From contig JAJFFE010000374.1 of assembly GCA_021776775.1 (NCBI GenBank), positions 1-63,316 on the forward strand: a stretch of DNA of 63,316 bases. Reading direction: 5' to 3'. Source of the stretch: Planctomycetota bacterium. GTDB lineage: Bacteria; Planctomycetota; UBA8108; UBA1146; JAJFFE01. The position numbers were made by a program, and so were the translations under genes. The notes below the pieces were generated by a model. It worked only from the letters and a program-made list of their open reading frames with translations. It had not been told where the DNA came from and did no database searches. This document shows positions 9,684 to 18,021 of this stretch, piece after piece (position 1 is the first letter of the stretch; each line of letters begins with the position of its first letter).

Positions 9684-12203
9684 GTGCTATTCCATCCGAA
9701 GCAGTCTCATTCGTCCGGCAGCGTGAGAAACGGTGCGTCCAGCGAGAGAGCGGCCGTACTCGCGCTGGCGGTTCTCTGCCTGACCTTGGTCATGGGGACA
9801 ACCTCACGGTCCGCCGCTCAGTCCGGATACGCGGTTCCGCCCGCCCCGATACCGGCAGTCGTCGACGCGGAACGCGCGCCGAGAGTGCTCTCGAGTCCGG
9901 ACGGGCGCTCGATACTGTTCGTCGAGTCCCACCCCATGCCGACCATTCGGGACATGTCGCGCCGCATGCTGCGCCTGGCCGGGCTCCGTATCGACCCGGC
10001 GGCCAGCAGCCGCTTCACGACGAGTTACAACAAGTCGATCACCCTGCGGGGAGCGGACGGCAAGGAGACTGCGATCGCGGTTCCGGCCGACGCCAGACTC
10101 TCCAACATTTCCTGGTCGCATGACTCGCAGCACTTCGCGTTCACTCACTTGAGCGACACCGGTACCGCCCTCTTCATGGCGACCGTGGACAACCCGAAAC
10201 CGGTTCAGGTGATCGACCGCCTCGCCACGGTCCTCGGTGGCTACAGCTGGCTGCCGAGTGGATCCGGTCTCATCTGCCGCACGGTGGATCACGGCGCCGG
10301 CAAAGAGCCGCAGCCGCCGCGGGCGCCGAACGGCCCCAACATTCAAGAGACCGCCGGCGAGAAGAGCCCGCTGCGCACCTACCAAGACTTGCTGAAGAAT
10401 CAGTACGACGCAGACCTGTTCGAATACCACGCGACCAGCCGAATCGCTCGCGTCGTGGTCGGCCCCGACCAGGTCGACGTCACCTATCTGGGAGATCCCG
10501 CTCTCTACACCTCGGTCGCACCGTCTCCAGATGGCGCGTACCTGCTGGTGACGAAAGTCGACCGGCCGTTCTCGTACTTGATGCCGTACTCCAGCTTTCC
10601 GACCCAGACCGAGGTTTGGACTCGCGACGGGCGCCCCGTCCGCCAACTGGTCGATCGCCCACTCGCGGCGAACATTCCCATCGGTGGCGTACAGCTGGGA
10701 CCGCGCTCGGTTCATTGGATGCCGACTCACGACGCGGCACTGGCGTGGGTGCAGGCACTCGACGGAGGCGACCCCAAAAACGCGGTGCCGCTGCGCGATG
10801 AGTGGCGATCGCTCGACGCTCCGTTCCAAGGGGACGGCACTCGCCTGCTCGCGGTCGAGCAACGCGCCCGCGGGTTGAGCTACTTGCCAGGACGCTCACA
10901 CGTCATCGCGTCGATGTTCGACCGCGATCGTCGTTGGTCGACGAGCAAGGTCTACGATCTGTCGACGAAGAACGCCGACGGCTCCTTGGCCAACCCCTTG
11001 GTCATCGAAGACCGCAGCGTGCGAGATCGTTACAACGACCCCGGTTCGCTGGTGTCTCACACCGACGAGCGCGGACGATCAGTGGTTCGTCAAGACGGGG
11101 AGTGGATCTACCGTCGGGGCAGTGGCGTCGGCGCGCTCGGCACTCTCCCGTTCTTGTCACGGCAAAGCGTGAAGGACGGTCGCACGGAGATTCTCTGGCG
11201 CTGTGAGCCGGGGCAGTACGAAACCGCGCTCGACCTGCACGACGCCGCGGATGGCGCGTTGGCGTTGATCACGCGACACGAGAGTTCCACCTCGCCCCCC
11301 AACTACCGTCGCCGAATCGTCGGGGCGGAGACATTCACGAGCCTGACGGAGTTCGTCGATCCGACGCCACAGATCCGTGACGTGCACAAGGAAGTCGTCA
11401 AGTACACGCGCAAGGACGGTGTCGCGCTGTCGGCTACGCTCTACTTGCCGGCCGGCTACGACAAGGATAGGGACGGTCCGCTGCCGCTCTTGATTTGGGC
11501 GTACCCGCGGGAGTTCAACGACCCCAAGACGGCCGGGCAAGTGACCGCGAATCCGTGGCGCTTCACTCGCATCGGCGGCAGCAGCCACTTGCACCTGCTC
11601 ACACAGGGTTACGCCATCATGGACGGCGCCACCATGCCGATCATCGGCGACGCCGAATCTATGAACGACACGTTTCTTCCACAGCTCGTCTCGTCGGCCG
11701 AAGCGGCCATCGACGAAGCGGTCCGCCGCGGAGTCGCCGATCGCAATCAAGTCGCGGTAGGCGGTCACAGCTACGGTGCGTTCATGACCGCCAATCTCCT
11801 GGCGCACTGCGACTTGTTCGCAGCAGGTATCGCTCGTAGCGGCGCGTACAACCGAACGTTAACTCCGTTCGGCTTCCAATCCGAACGGCGCACACTATGG
11901 GAGGCGCCCGAGTCGTACTTCCGTATCTCGCCGTTCATGCACGCGCACAAGATCAAGACCCCGATCCTCATGATCCACGGCGAGGCGGACAACAACTCGG
12001 GAACGTTCCCGGTGCAGTCGCGACGTCTATTCCAAGCGATCAAAGGGAACGGAGGCACCGCCCGCTTGGTCATGTTGCCGTACGAAAGCCACGGGTACCG
12101 CGCTCGCGAGTCGGTGCTGCATACGCTCGCAGAGATGCACGGCTGGATGGAAACCCACGTCAAGAACCGTGGGATCTCCCCCGCCAAGTTCAAAGAGAAG
12201 TAG
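9684..12203 (+). CDS. Secreted S9-family serine peptidase, similar to glutamyl endopeptidase (S9D)
   Basis: Start GTG 9684 follows AAAGGA; the resulting 839-aa protein has a signal peptide (hydrophobic core about residues 24-40, cleavage probably near SAAQ). An N-terminal beta-propeller-like region (residues about 45-540) precedes an alpha/beta-hydrolase domain. The catalytic triad is visible: Ser696 in GGHSYGAFM, Asp769 in IHGEADNNSG, His803 in YESHGYRA. The blocks around the Ser and the ARSGAYNRTLTPFGFQ segment match what I know of plant chloroplast glutamyl endopeptidase and its bacterial relatives, so cleavage after Glu is likely. It is expected to act in the periplasm or outside the cell on peptides. 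Confidence 0.9.
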   Translation: MLFHPKQSHSSGSVRNGASSERAAVLALAVLCLTLVMGTTSRSAAQSGYAVPPAPIPAVVDAERAPRVLSSPDGRSILFVESHPMPTIRDMSRRMLRLAGLRIDPAASSRFTTSYNKSITLRGADGKETAIAVPADARLSNISWSHDSQHFAFTHLSDTGTALFMATVDNPKPVQVIDRLATVLGGYSWLPSGSGLICRTVDHGAGKEPQPPRAPNGPNIQETAGEKSPLRTYQDLLKNQYDADLFEYHATSRIARVVVGPDQVDVTYLGDPALYTSVAPSPDGAYLLVTKVDRPFSYLMPYSSFPTQTEVWTRDGRPVRQLVDRPLAANIPIGGVQLGPRSVHWMPTHDAALAWVQALDGGDPKNAVPLRDEWRSLDAPFQGDGTRLLAVEQRARGLSYLPGRSHVIASMFDRDRRWSTSKVYDLSTKNADGSLANPLVIEDRSVRDRYNDPGSLVSHTDERGRSVVRQDGEWIYRRGSGVGALGTLPFLSRQSVKDGRTEILWRCEPGQYETALDLHDAADGALALITRHESSTSPPNYRRRIVGAETFTSLTEFVDPTPQIRDVHKEVVKYTRKDGVALSATLYLPAGYDKDRDGPLPLLIWAYPREFNDPKTAGQVTANPWRFTRIGGSSHLHLLTQGYAIMDGATMPIIGDAESMNDTFLPQLVSSAEAAIDEAVRRGVADRNQVAVGGHSYGAFMTANLLAHCDLFAAGIARSGAYNRTLTPFGFQSERRTLWEAPESYFRISPFMHAHKIKTPILMIHGEADNNSGTFPVQSRRLFQAIKGNGGTARLVMLPYESHGYRARESVLHTLAEMHGWMETHVKNRGISPAKFKEK

Positions 12204-12272
12204 CGTTCGATCTCGACGAAGCCGCTAGTTGGCTGGCTGGCTTCGTCGAGCGGTTCGCATACTGCCACGTTT

Positions 12273-12314
12273 GCAGACTCGTCTTCGCAGGCTCGTCTTC
12301 GCAGGCTCGTCTTC
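12273..12314. repeat. Three tandem 14-bp repeats
   Basis: Three head-to-tail copies of a 14-bp unit (GCAGGCTCGTCTTC; the first differs at one base) lie in the 140-base gap between the S9 peptidase and the FG-GAP gene, about 30 bases before the ribosome-binding site of the latter. It may be replication slippage; no function is evident. Confidence 0.85.
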
Positions 12315-12343
12315 TGGGCTCAAGTGCTCATCAAAGGGATGCC

Positions 12344-14053
12344 ATGATTCGAATACTCATCGCGTGTTGCTTGCTTGCCATCGGACTTCATGGCGCAGCT
12401 TCGTCTCCAGTCCGAGCCCAAGAGGCCGATCCGCCGCAGGGTGCTGACAAAGAGCCGGGGCAGTTCGTCGAAGCGCCCAGGCTGCTGCCGGGACCGGTGG
12501 AGTGGAGCGAAGCGGTGGTTCCGTTCGACGCCAACCGCGACGGACGGCTCGACCTACTCTTCGTCAACTGCAACGGCTGGTCGCGGCCGGGCGACATGCG
12601 AGCGCCGAGCAAGGACCCCCTGGCGCCGACGCTGTTGATCAACGTGCGCACCGAGAACGGACTGCCGGTCTTCGAAGACCAGACCGAGCGTTGGATCCCG
12701 AAGGGGTTCGCACTGTTCGGCAAGGACGCATTCGTGTGTGACGTCGACGGGGACGGTCATGAAGACATCGTCTTCTCCGCCGCCTTCGGCAACCAGCAGC
12801 GACTACTGCGCAAGGATCCGAAAACCGGCAAGTACCTCGATGAATCGCAACGGTTGGGAGAGCTCGTTCTCAACTCGCACTCGCTCGGGTGCGGCGATTT
12901 GGACGACGACGGGGACCTCGATCTGGTCTTCGCTGACGCGGGAGAGAAGTCGTTCGGAGCGCCGGGCGGCAAGGCGCGGCTGCTGCTCAACGACGGCAAG
13001 GGCCACTTCACCGATGCGTCGTCGCGACTCGGCGCGGCGCTCAAGATCGGAGCGCAGAATCCGAAGATCATCGACCTCGACAATGACCTCGACCTCGATA
13101 TCGTGCTCGACGGCAAGTCGCCGGAGACTCACTTCTACCGCAACGACGGCCACGCCAACTTCACGCTCGATATGGCTATCGTGCCTCCGAGTCTCAACGG
13201 CGGCCGTCCGTACGAGATCGAGTGGGGAGACCTCGACGGGGACGGCGACCTCGACGGAATTCACATGAACTACACCGGCAAACGGCGACGCGCGTTCGAG
13301 AACGCAACCCTCGAGAACCACCTCTCGGACCAGGGCAAGTTGACGTTCACCGCTGCTGTCGAGTCGTTCGAGGGGAACAACCTGCAGGACGAGAACGATT
13401 TTGCGTTGCTCGATACCGACAACGACGGCGACCTCGACGTTATCGCCGGAGTTCTGCCAATGCTTCCCGGTCCCGAGAAGCTCTTCATCAACAGCGGCAC
13501 GTTCGGCCCTGGTTTCATGAAGCAACAGGTCGGCGCGTTCACCGACATCGTCGACGGCACGCTCGATGTCGACGTTGGTGATTTCGACGGCGACGGCCGC
13601 TACGACGTGGTCACCGCGCAGGGTGAGAGTCGTCGCACGGGGTACGACAATCGCTACTACCGCAACACCGGTCCGCGAGATACACGACCGCCGACGATAG
13701 GACGGGTGACGGCACTGCCGAAGCATCTCTCGCCGAGCGCGGTCATGTCCGGCAAGCAGGTGATCCGTGCTTGGATCCAAGACGCTGTCATCGACGACGC
13801 CGTGACCTTCGTGACGGCTCGACTCGAATGGGAGCTCGAACACGGCGCGAGCAAGGCGAAAGGCTCGTCGGCAATGCTCTCCATCGGCGGCGGGCTGCAC
13901 CGCGCGGTTCTCAAGCTCGACTCGAATCAACTCGAAGGAGTCAGTAGCGCCAAGCCGGCGACCCTCACCGTTCGCGTGATCGCCACCGACGGCGTCGGCA
14001 ACTCGGGAGAGTCGGCTCCGCAAGTGATCCGGGTGAGCGCGCCGACGTTCTGA
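12344..14053 (+). CDS. Secreted FG-GAP/VCBS repeat protein
   Basis: Start ATG 12344 follows AAAGGGA. The 569-aa product has a signal peptide (MIRILIACCLLAIGLHGAASSPVRA, cut near AQE). The body contains at least seven calcium-binding repeat cores of the D-x-D-x-D-G-x-x-D type (DANRDGRLD, DVDGDGHED, DLDDDGDLD, DLDNDLDLD, DLDGDGDLD, DTDNDGDLD, DFDGDGRYD), as expected for a seven-bladed integrin-like propeller. A C-terminal beta-sandwich-like region (residues about 450-569) follows. Such proteins are abundant in planctomycetes and are thought to act in surface adhesion or carbohydrate contact; the ligand is unknown. A strong terminator follows. Confidence 0.88.
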   Translation: MIRILIACCLLAIGLHGAASSPVRAQEADPPQGADKEPGQFVEAPRLLPGPVEWSEAVVPFDANRDGRLDLLFVNCNGWSRPGDMRAPSKDPLAPTLLINVRTENGLPVFEDQTERWIPKGFALFGKDAFVCDVDGDGHEDIVFSAAFGNQQRLLRKDPKTGKYLDESQRLGELVLNSHSLGCGDLDDDGDLDLVFADAGEKSFGAPGGKARLLLNDGKGHFTDASSRLGAALKIGAQNPKIIDLDNDLDLDIVLDGKSPETHFYRNDGHANFTLDMAIVPPSLNGGRPYEIEWGDLDGDGDLDGIHMNYTGKRRRAFENATLENHLSDQGKLTFTAAVESFEGNNLQDENDFALLDTDNDGDLDVIAGVLPMLPGPEKLFINSGTFGPGFMKQQVGAFTDIVDGTLDVDVGDFDGDGRYDVVTAQGESRRTGYDNRYYRNTGPRDTRPPTIGRVTALPKHLSPSAVMSGKQVIRAWIQDAVIDDAVTFVTARLEWELEHGASKAKGSSAMLSIGGGLHRAVLKLDSNQLEGVSSAKPATLTVRVIATDGVGNSGESAPQVIRVSAPTF

Positions 14054-14085
14054 TCCACCCGATTCAGTAGCGCACCACGCGCCGG

Positions 14086-14126
14086 CGCGGCGGACGGGAA
14101 GTCACCTTCTCGTGCGCCGCGTTTTT
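14086..14126 (+). terminator. Intrinsic terminator after the FG-GAP gene
   Basis: A seven-base G+C-rich stem (CGCGGCG/CGCCGCG) is extended by a second eight-base stem with one G-T pair and a four-base loop, and is followed directly by TTTTT. It lies between the FG-GAP gene and the TAXI-type gene, separating their transcripts. Confidence 0.8.
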
Positions 14127-14161
14127 CGTGGTATCGTGCCGCACCGAAGGAGCTCCCGCCC

Positions 14162-15490
14162 ATGTCCACCGCTGCCCTACCACGAATCATCGCGGTCGCC
14201 ATGCTCACGCTGTTGATCACCTGTGTCGCCGTTTGGTGGTGGACCGGAGATCGCCTTCCGAAGCGAGTGCGGATCGCGACAGCCATCGAAGGCGGTCTCT
14301 ACGCTCGATTCGGTCACGCGCTAGCCGAGGCGTTCGAACGTCGCACCGGCGTTCCGGTCGATGTCGTCAAGACGCTGGGTTCGATCGACAACGCGGAGTT
14401 GCTCGCCAAGGGCGAAGTCGATCTCGCCGTGATCCAAGACGGAACCTTGCGTGGCAGCGGCGTCCGCGTCAACGACCTCTCGCGACTCGCCCCGTTGTAT
14501 CGCGAAGTGTGCCACGTGTTGGTGCCATCCGGCTGTGACATCGAGCACGTCGAAGATCTGACCGATGCTACCTTGCTCCTCGGGCCCGAGCGGTCTGGAC
14601 TACGGCGAAGCGCGCTCCACCTGCTCGAACACTACGAAATAGACTCGAGCGACGCCCCGGTCAGTCGGCGCTACTTCGCCGACCTGCCGACCTTGGTGAA
14701 GAGCGGCGAGGTCGCCGGAGCCGTCGTGACCACCGGCGTGCTCAATCCTGATCTACAAGCACTCCTGCAGGGTGGCGACTTCCGCTTGCTCCCCATTCGC
14801 GACGCGGGCGCCATGGCGATTCACCACCCCTACTTCACCAGCTTCACCATTCCGCGCGGCCTCTACTCGAGTCGCCCGCCCGTGCCGCCCGCCGCCGTGC
14901 AGAGCGTGGCGACGACGTCGTTTCTGGTCGCCCGCAAAGACGCTCCGAGCACGCTCGTCTCCGAGACCTTGCAGTCGCTCTACCACTCCGACATTCGTGA
15001 TTCGATCCCGACCATCATCACCGAACGCGACGCCCGACTGTCATCGCTCGAACGTTTCCATAGCGCGGCCCGCCGCTACTTCCACCCGTTCGGAGGACTC
15101 GACACGCTTTCCAACTTCATGGAGTCGCTCTCTGCTTTCAAAGAGCTACTCTTCGCGCTCGGCGCCGCCGGCTACCTTGTCTGGAGCCGTTGGCAAAGCG
15201 TGCGCAAGCGGGAACGGCTACTGGAACTGCAGACCGTGCACGAGCATCTCGACGAGTTCCTGGACGAAACGGTAAAGATCGAGCGCGCGCAAATGGACAC
15301 GACCAGCGTCGACGCGCTGGAGGAATACCTCGACGACGTCACCCGCATCAAACTCCGAGCCATCGAAGAACTCACCCACGAAGACCTGCGCAGCGATCAA
15401 AGATTTGCGATCTTCATGACGCAATGCGCCGACCTCATCCGCAAGCTCCAGGCAAAGATCTCGATCTACTCTCGCCGCGGCGAGGTGTAG
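14162..15490 (+). CDS. TAXI-type solute-binding protein tethered at both ends
   Basis: A 442-aa protein. An N-terminal membrane segment (residues about 8-27, IIAVAMLTLLITCVAVWWW) is followed by a periplasmic binding domain of the TRAP-associated TAXI type (IATAIEGGLYARFGHALAEAF, LGSIDNAELLAKGEVDLAVIQDG). Near residue 340 there is a second membrane segment (FKELLFALGAAGYLVWSRW), then a charged helical cytoplasmic tail of about 90 residues. No TRAP membrane component is nearby, so the protein may sense rather than import its ligand, or serve a distant transporter. The start ATG 14162 follows AAGGAG. Confidence 0.8.
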   Translation: MSTAALPRIIAVAMLTLLITCVAVWWWTGDRLPKRVRIATAIEGGLYARFGHALAEAFERRTGVPVDVVKTLGSIDNAELLAKGEVDLAVIQDGTLRGSGVRVNDLSRLAPLYREVCHVLVPSGCDIEHVEDLTDATLLLGPERSGLRRSALHLLEHYEIDSSDAPVSRRYFADLPTLVKSGEVAGAVVTTGVLNPDLQALLQGGDFRLLPIRDAGAMAIHHPYFTSFTIPRGLYSSRPPVPPAAVQSVATTSFLVARKDAPSTLVSETLQSLYHSDIRDSIPTIITERDARLSSLERFHSAARRYFHPFGGLDTLSNFMESLSAFKELLFALGAAGYLVWSRWQSVRKRERLLELQTVHEHLDEFLDETVKIERAQMDTTSVDALEEYLDDVTRIKLRAIEELTHEDLRSDQRFAIFMTQCADLIRKLQAKISIYSRRGEV

Positions 15491-15524
15491 TCCCGCGGCG
15501 CCGACTTTCAGAAGGAGTCACGCT

Positions 15525-15743
15525 ATGTCCTACTACGCAGGAATCGTCTGCCTCGTCCTCTCTCTGGCGTTCGCAGGATCCGCCTTAACCGGCCCGCCGC
15601 CACCCCCCGAAGCGAGCAAGGAGTACGCAACAGGGCACGCCTACGGCAAGTGGCTTCCCAGCGGGGTCATGCTCATGTTGGGGGTGTACTTCATCAATCG
15701 ATCCAAGCGAAAGAAGCTGATTGGCACGGCCGGCCGTCGCTGA
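15525..15743 (+). CDS. Small two-helix membrane protein of unknown function
   Basis: A 72-aa protein with an AGAAGGAG ribosome-binding site. It has an N-terminal hydrophobic segment (AGIVCLVLSLAFAGSA), a proline stretch (PPPPPE), a short polar part and a second hydrophobic segment (LPSGVMLMLGVYFI) ending in a basic tail (NRSKRKK). It is not a recognised family. The 3' two-thirds of the gene is duplicated at 21005-21148, where the copy has lost its 5' end. It sits 34 bases after the TAXI-type gene and may be co-transcribed with it. Confidence 0.65.
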   Translation: MSYYAGIVCLVLSLAFAGSALTGPPPPPEASKEYATGHAYGKWLPSGVMLMLGVYFINRSKRKKLIGTAGRR

Positions 15744-15772
15744 GTAGGTCTAGGACGGGCGTATCGTGGCGC
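15601..15772. repeat. 172-bp direct repeat, copy 1 (with 21006-21177)
   Basis: This stretch matches 21006-21177 in the same orientation with about ten differences and no gaps. It covers the last ~47 codons of the 72-aa protein and about 29 bases beyond its stop. The two copies are 5405 bases apart and bracket the Uma2 and dockerin-like genes. Confidence 0.95.
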
Positions 15773-15833
15773 GGCTCGAAGTTCAGTGGGTCGGGGATGG
15801 GATCGTCGTTGGCTCGCCGCCGACTTTGAGCCA

Positions 15834-15940
15834 CGGGAGTGGGGTCGATCGCGGGCGCGGGGATTGGCGAACAAGCACGGGTGATAACGACGGACGGGCG
15901 CATCGGGGTCGTTCTGATCTGTTCCGGGCGAGGGGCAGCG
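15834..15940. repeat. 107-bp direct repeat, copy 1 (with 16881-16987)
   Basis: This segment is about 93% identical to 16881-16987 in the same orientation and the two bracket the Uma2 gene. It begins CGGGAGTGGGGTCG and ends near GGCGAGGGGCAGCG. It is G+C-rich and noncoding as far as I can tell. Confidence 0.93.
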
Positions 15941-16009
15941 AAGCATCACCGCCGATTCGGCGATTCTACCAATGCGATCGATTGCCCCAGTTGGCCTGAT
16001 CGAGCGCAG

Positions 16010-16558
16010 CTACCAGACACGTGTCAGATCGATGGTGACATCGGGCAGACGGGTCCAGCAGACCGACTCGGTCTCCGTCCCGATGAGTTCATACGCCTCC
16101 GCCTGCCAACGGTACTGTTCAACCGCGTGAGCGTCCGGGTCGACGATCCAATACTCGGGAACTCCCGCGCGGCAATAGCGCTGCTTCTTGAGCGTGCGAT
16201 CATTGTCTCGCGTCCCCGGCGAGAGGATCTCGACTACCAAGTCCGGTGCACCAACGATCTTCGAGGCGTTGATGATTGCGCGGCTCGCCTCCAAGACGAC
16301 AACCAAGTCTGGCTGGATAACATCGTGACCCGATAGCTGCACGTCGATCGGGGCGTCGAACACCTCTCCGAGTCCGCTCTCGGTGATCAGCAAGAAGAGC
16401 TGGACGTAGAGTCTTCCCGAGATCCTTTGGTGGTACACACTCGGCGCCGGATTCACGAAATGCTCGCCGTCGATGATCTCGTGACGCAAAAGGTCCGGCG
16501 GGATCGCTGCGTAGTCCTCGTAGGTCCACTTGCGGCCGGAGCGAGAACGAACGGTCAT
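16010..16558 (-). CDS. Uma2-family (DUF820) PD-(D/E)XK endonuclease-like protein
   Basis: A 182-aa protein with the family layout: EIIDGEHFVNPAPSVYHQRISGRL near the N-terminus, QPDLVVVLEA, then the nuclease-like core PDLVVEILSPGTRDNDRTLKKQRYCRAGVPEYWIVDPD. The P-D...E-I-L-S and the lysine in the following helix fit the PD-(D/E)XK-related catalytic set of Uma2 proteins. These genes are often multicopy in cyanobacteria, planctomycetes and Chloroflexi; their cellular role is unclear. The ATG at 16558 is the first of the frame. The gene is flanked by the two copies of a 107-bp direct repeat, which suggests it was acquired or moved as a unit. Confidence 0.88.
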   Translation of the reverse strand: MTVRSRSGRKWTYEDYAAIPPDLLRHEIIDGEHFVNPAPSVYHQRISGRLYVQLFLLITESGLGEVFDAPIDVQLSGHDVIQPDLVVVLEASRAIINASKIVGAPDLVVEILSPGTRDNDRTLKKQRYCRAGVPEYWIVDPDAHAVEQYRWQAEAYELIGTETESVCWTRLPDVTIDLTRVW

Positions 16559-16759
16559 GAGCCTCTCACCTTCAAGAGCTGTGCCAGTGGACTGTACGCT
16601 TTGCCAGCGTGTGCGTGTGATCGCCGGCGCGCTACAGTGTATCGGACCCGCGACACGTACGCAGGCATCATCCGTCGCGATCGAGGACGGTCGCCCGAGT
16701 GCGGGCTACTGAGACGAGCGTGTGGCCGACTTCGCGCGATGAAGACGATTCTCCATGCG

Positions 16760-16870
16760 ATTCTCCATGACCAGGGCGTTCCCTTCGAGATTCTCCATGA
16801 CCAGGGCGTTCTCTTCCGGACGACTATCTCCGCTTTCGTGAGCGTCGGCCGAATGCGAACGCCCTGGTCA
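16760..16870. repeat. 30-bp tandem repeat with an inverted third copy
   Basis: A 22-base core (ATTCTCCATGACCAGGGCG then TTC) occurs at 16760-16781 and 16790-16811 with a period of 30. A shorter partial copy (GATTCTCCATG) precedes them. The reverse complement of the 14 core bases TGACCAGGGCGTTC occurs at 16857-16870, so the transcript could fold with either direct copy. Confidence 0.9.
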
Positions 16871-16880
16871 CGGATATCGC

Positions 16881-16987
16881 CGGGAGTGGGGTCGGTCGCG
16901 GGGGCGGCGGTTGGCGAACAAGCACGGGTGCCAACGACGGACGGGCGCATCGGGGTCGTTCTGATCTGTTCCGGGCGAGGAGCAGCG
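16881..16987. repeat. 107-bp direct repeat, copy 2 (with 15834-15940)
   Basis: This copy follows the inverted part of the 30-bp repeat within 11 bases. Compared with copy 1 it has about seven substitutions and no gaps. Confidence 0.93.
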
Positions 16988-17031
16988 GGTGGGCCCTACT
17001 CCGTAGGACATCTAACGGATACGTGTTTGAT

Positions 17032-17406
17032 GGCTCGGGCTATGTGATTCCTGCCGGATATCGGAATGGGTGATCTCGTCCGAGAGAGGTTTGACCATTT
17101 CCGATGTTTGAACCGCACTCAGATTCCACCAAACGGGCATCCAAGGCATCTGCGATTGCTTCGACGGAGTCACCTCGTCCGGACGAGTTTTCACCCGGCG
17201 CGGAAAGCTTGGACTCTGCGAAGTCCACCGAACGATCCCGCTACATTCCGAGTGAAACGCGTGAGCGAGCGCGTATCAAACGAGCGGTCCCCCAGATCTC
17301 GTCCAGGCGCGTCCAGGCGAGGTGTATGCCAACGACGAACGAACTAGACCTCGTCCAAACGAGATCATCGATTCCCATCCCCGGCAGGAATCACACAGCG
17401 GGCGCC
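17032..17406. mobile_element. MITE-like element with ~48-bp imperfect terminal inverted repeats
   Basis: The left end (17032-17079) pairs with the right end (17359-17406) as an inverted repeat with about nine mismatches in 48; 15 bases at 17043-17057 (TGTGATTCCTGCCGG) are perfectly mirrored at 17381-17395. The interior has no plausible transposase and includes a 14-base perfect palindrome (CTCGTCCGGACGAG, 17174-17187). A related but partial sequence lies at 50567-50690. I could not find a clear target-site duplication, so mobility is inferred from the shape and the second copy only. Confidence 0.6.
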
Positions 17407-18021
17407 CATTAGTGCGTCGTCCGTAGTACTGGTAATGGCCGCACGTGTCGCCGATCGATGAACCAAGACTCGATCACGCGGCTCTTCGCGGCGGAAGAGC
17501 CTACTCCGCGGCGCCCGCGCGGTAGAGCCCCTCGAGTCTTCCGACCATTTTCTCGCGGCCTTCGGATTCTCGAACGGCTCGATTGCCTCCGACGACCACC
17601 CACTCGCGCTCCGGTATTCATGCTAGGTAGGGTGCCGGTGGATCGATGGAGATCGACGATCGAGACTGGAGAAGTGACGTTTCGGAGCGATCGAACTCGA
17701 CGGGCCACACGATCCAGATCGCGGCGACAACCCGAATCGCCCCGGCGCACGGACCAGTAAGTACGTACAGGCCAACGTCAATGTAGCAGGTATGGCGACT
17801 TGCGCGTGGTGGAGGTGCTGAGTACGGTTGCAGGCGGTTCAGCGGTGGGCTATTGCTTGGACAAAACCGTAATCGAAGCATCTAGTTTCAATCGACCTAG
17901 CACATCGATCGGGTCACCGGAATGCGTCCGATCTTGATCCGTCACGGGGAGCGTTCGGGGTTGTGCACATCCCGCAACAACAGGAACAGATTCCCGGGAT
18001 CCCTGCGCATTGGCCCCGCCC

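Larger units (their letters stand above)
16559..18021. other. Repeat-rich stretch without a convincing gene
   Basis: About 1.46 kb between the Uma2 and dockerin-like genes. It holds a 30-bp tandem repeat with an inverted partner, the second copy of the 107-bp direct repeat and a MITE-like element, each listed separately. Open frames here are short, Arg/Ser/Pro-rich and occur on both strands over the same bases, as expected by chance at this G+C content. Nothing recognisable was seen between 17410 and 18021. Confidence 0.7.

Noticed and set aside
9804..10862. Minus-strand frame of 352 codons inside the S9 peptidase gene
   Set aside because: The opposite strand carries a complete S9 protein with triad and signal peptide; this frame is Arg/Val-rich antisense.
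12803..14023. Minus-strand frame of 406 codons opposite the FG-GAP repeats
   Set aside because: Repeating GAC/GAT codons of the calcium-binding loops read backwards as GTC/ATC give long open frames rich in Val and Glu; no independent start signal.
16741..17000. Possible CRISPR array at the 30-bp tandem repeat
   Set aside because: Only two full copies exist, the intervening 8 bases are too short to be spacers, and no cas gene is in the window.
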